From Desulfamplus sp. (GTDB taxonomy: Bacteria; Desulfobacterota; Desulfobacteria; Desulfobacterales; Desulfobacteraceae): a DNA stretch of 6,610 nt. The notes beneath the pieces were generated by a model. It worked only from the letters and a program-made list of their open reading frames with translations, was not told where the DNA came from and made no database searches. The translations under genes and the position numbers were made by a program. Position 1 is the stretch's first letter; every line of letters starts with the position of its first letter. The stretch lies in contig JADFYT010000134.1 of assembly GCA_015232935.1 (NCBI GenBank), positions 1-6,610 on the forward strand, read 5' to 3'. Shown here piece by piece: positions 5,653 through 6,610 of the stretch.

Positions 5653-6610
5653 TTAGCTGTTTTTGAGAAAAACACGAGTAAGCTTTTTCCAGTCAAGCCC
5701 TGGAAGATTGCCGTAGATATCGGGTCTGAGGATTCCGCCATCGGTTGACATGGGTCCTGCCACAGCTTCGATCATCTCCTCAAGGCGATTTACCTCTTCG
5801 CCTGTCCAGGCTATGCTCTCATTGTGATCCATAAGTGGTTTAAAGGCTGCCTTGATATCTGAGTTGTGGACGCTGAAAAGCCATCCATCTCCATAGGGAT
5901 CGCTGTTCGCAAGTCCTGGATCTCTTCTTACCTTTTCGTTGACCTGTAAAATAACCCCGTTCACAGGTGCCAGAACATCAGCCATATTATCTTTTCTTCT
6001 CAATCCCCAACCAGGCCTGTTCAGGTTAAGCTCCATACCATTCATGGGAAGATCCAATGCATCGGCCTCTCCAAGAAGCTTCAATGCAAAATCATCCAGG
6101 CCTACCTTGATATATCCGCCGTTTTCAATTACAGCCCAGGTATGGCCGTTATGAAAGTAATAGCCCTGGGGCACATTAAATCCCTTGACATTGTGCATGG
6201 CAACTGCCGCATGTCCTGTTGCGGAAGATAACACATCTTCAAAATACTGGTCAAAATCACATGTCGAACAGTTATAATTATAGGCACATACACGGGGAAC
6301 CATTCGCATGGTCAGGCTGTGGCGACAGGTTCTGTCCATGCTCTCTTTTTTTCTCATGCTATCCTGCCAGCTTATCTGTTTTCCATCCACAACCTGTTTT
6401 TCCATGGCTGAGTCATATTTGCAGGAATTGCAGTTAAAATAGTTGTTGCAGTGCTTTTTCTCAACTGCTCCGGATGCCATCCAGATACATGGTTTTGTCT
6501 GCTGATCTTCTCTGTCTGATTTGCCGGATTTTAATGTCCATACCTGATTGCCAAATATTGCCGGATTAATCTCTGATCTCTTTGCTGTTTTTCTTCTGCT
6601 TCGGTAAGGT
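5653..6610 (-). CDS. H-protein-like protein with two four-cysteine modules (5' end missing)
   Basis: The frame stays open from the stop TAA (5653-5655) to the right edge, giving 318 visible residues. The Met at 6478-6480 is not the likely start: it has no ribosome binding site, and the 43 codons before it are open and supply the first cysteine of a conserved module. Counting from the edge, module 1 is C41, C54, C60, C63 (start CIWMASG, end CKYD). Module 2 is C95, C108, C114, C117 (end CDFDQYFED). Both share the C-x12-C-x5-C-x2-C spacing. An H-protein-like domain follows (about 143-248) with GHTWA, VGLDDFALKLLG, APVNGVILQVN and NSDPYGDGWL. The ESVKA lipoyl motif is replaced by RRKDNMADV; its lysine is one position off by alignment. 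The tail has STDGGILRPDIYGNLPGLDW, as in the paralogue. The visible N-terminus is basic (RSRRKTAKR), and what precedes it is unknown. Function is unknown; the locus suggests signalling or redox sensing. Confidence 0.82.
   Translation of the reverse strand, partial: PYRSRRKTAKRSEINPAIFGNQVWTLKSGKSDREDQQTKPCIWMASGAVEKKHCNNYFNCNSCKYDSAMEKQVVDGKQISWQDSMRKKESMDRTCRHSLTMRMVPRVCAYNYNCSTCDFDQYFEDVLSSATGHAAVAMHNVKGFNVPQGYYFHNGHTWAVIENGGYIKVGLDDFALKLLGEADALDLPMNGMELNLNRPGWGLRRKDNMADVLAPVNGVILQVNEKVRRDPGLANSDPYGDGWLFSVHNSDIKAAFKPLMDHNESIAWTGEEVNRLEEMIEAVAGPMSTDGGILRPDIYGNLPGLDWKKLTRVFLKNS

Noticed and set aside
5514..5741. Small - strand open frame ending in a repeated SPCNIK-like peptide.
   Set aside because: The peptide repeat is just the translated 18-base tandem duplication, and the frame overlaps the 3' end of the right H-protein-like gene out of frame with no ribosome binding site.
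4735..6610. Annotation as glycine cleavage system H protein (gcvH).
   Set aside because: The fold is H-like, but the lipoyl-lysine motif is missing, the proteins are about twice the usual ~130 residues, they carry cysteine modules, and no gcvT or gcvP is nearby.

Overview
The window carries six protein-coding genes: two on the + strand at the left, then four on the - strand. It looks like a mid-GC anaerobic bacterium of the old Deltaproteobacteria, probably Desulfobacterota of the Desulfobacterales type. This rests on the gene content (large acyl-CoA dehydrogenase, NtrC-type regulator, cysteine-rich H-protein-like genes) and on protein style. It is an inference; no rRNA or taxonomic marker is present.

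Layout. Positions 1-1362 (+) hold the 3' part of a large acyl-CoA dehydrogenase gene that begins before the window. A 153-base spacer with two inverted repeats follows. Positions 1516-2175 (+) encode a nitroreductase-family flavoprotein. This gene converges across 126 bases, with no clear terminator, on an archaemetzincin-type zinc protease gene at 2302-2877 (-). Between the protease gene and the next one lies a 42-base tandem repeat (about 2884-3002). It appears to be copied from the 3' end of the neighbouring regulator gene, stop codon included. Positions 3028-4392 (-) encode a complete NtrC-family sigma-54-dependent response regulator. A 342-base spacer with two inverted repeats (4393-4734) separates it from two tandem paralogues at 4735-5487 and 5653-6610 (-), the second running off the right edge.

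The two paralogues are the least ordinary part. Each combines a four-cysteine module (C-x12-C-x5-C-x2-C), a glycine-cleavage H-protein-like fold without the lipoyl-lysine motif, and a conserved C-terminal tail. The right-hand protein has two cysteine modules and the left-hand one has one. Their order ahead of a sigma-54 response regulator on the same strand suggests a redox- or metabolite-linked signalling locus whose sensor kinase may lie beyond the right edge. That functional link is inference. The acyl-CoA dehydrogenase and nitroreductase are ordinary metabolic genes with no evident tie to it.
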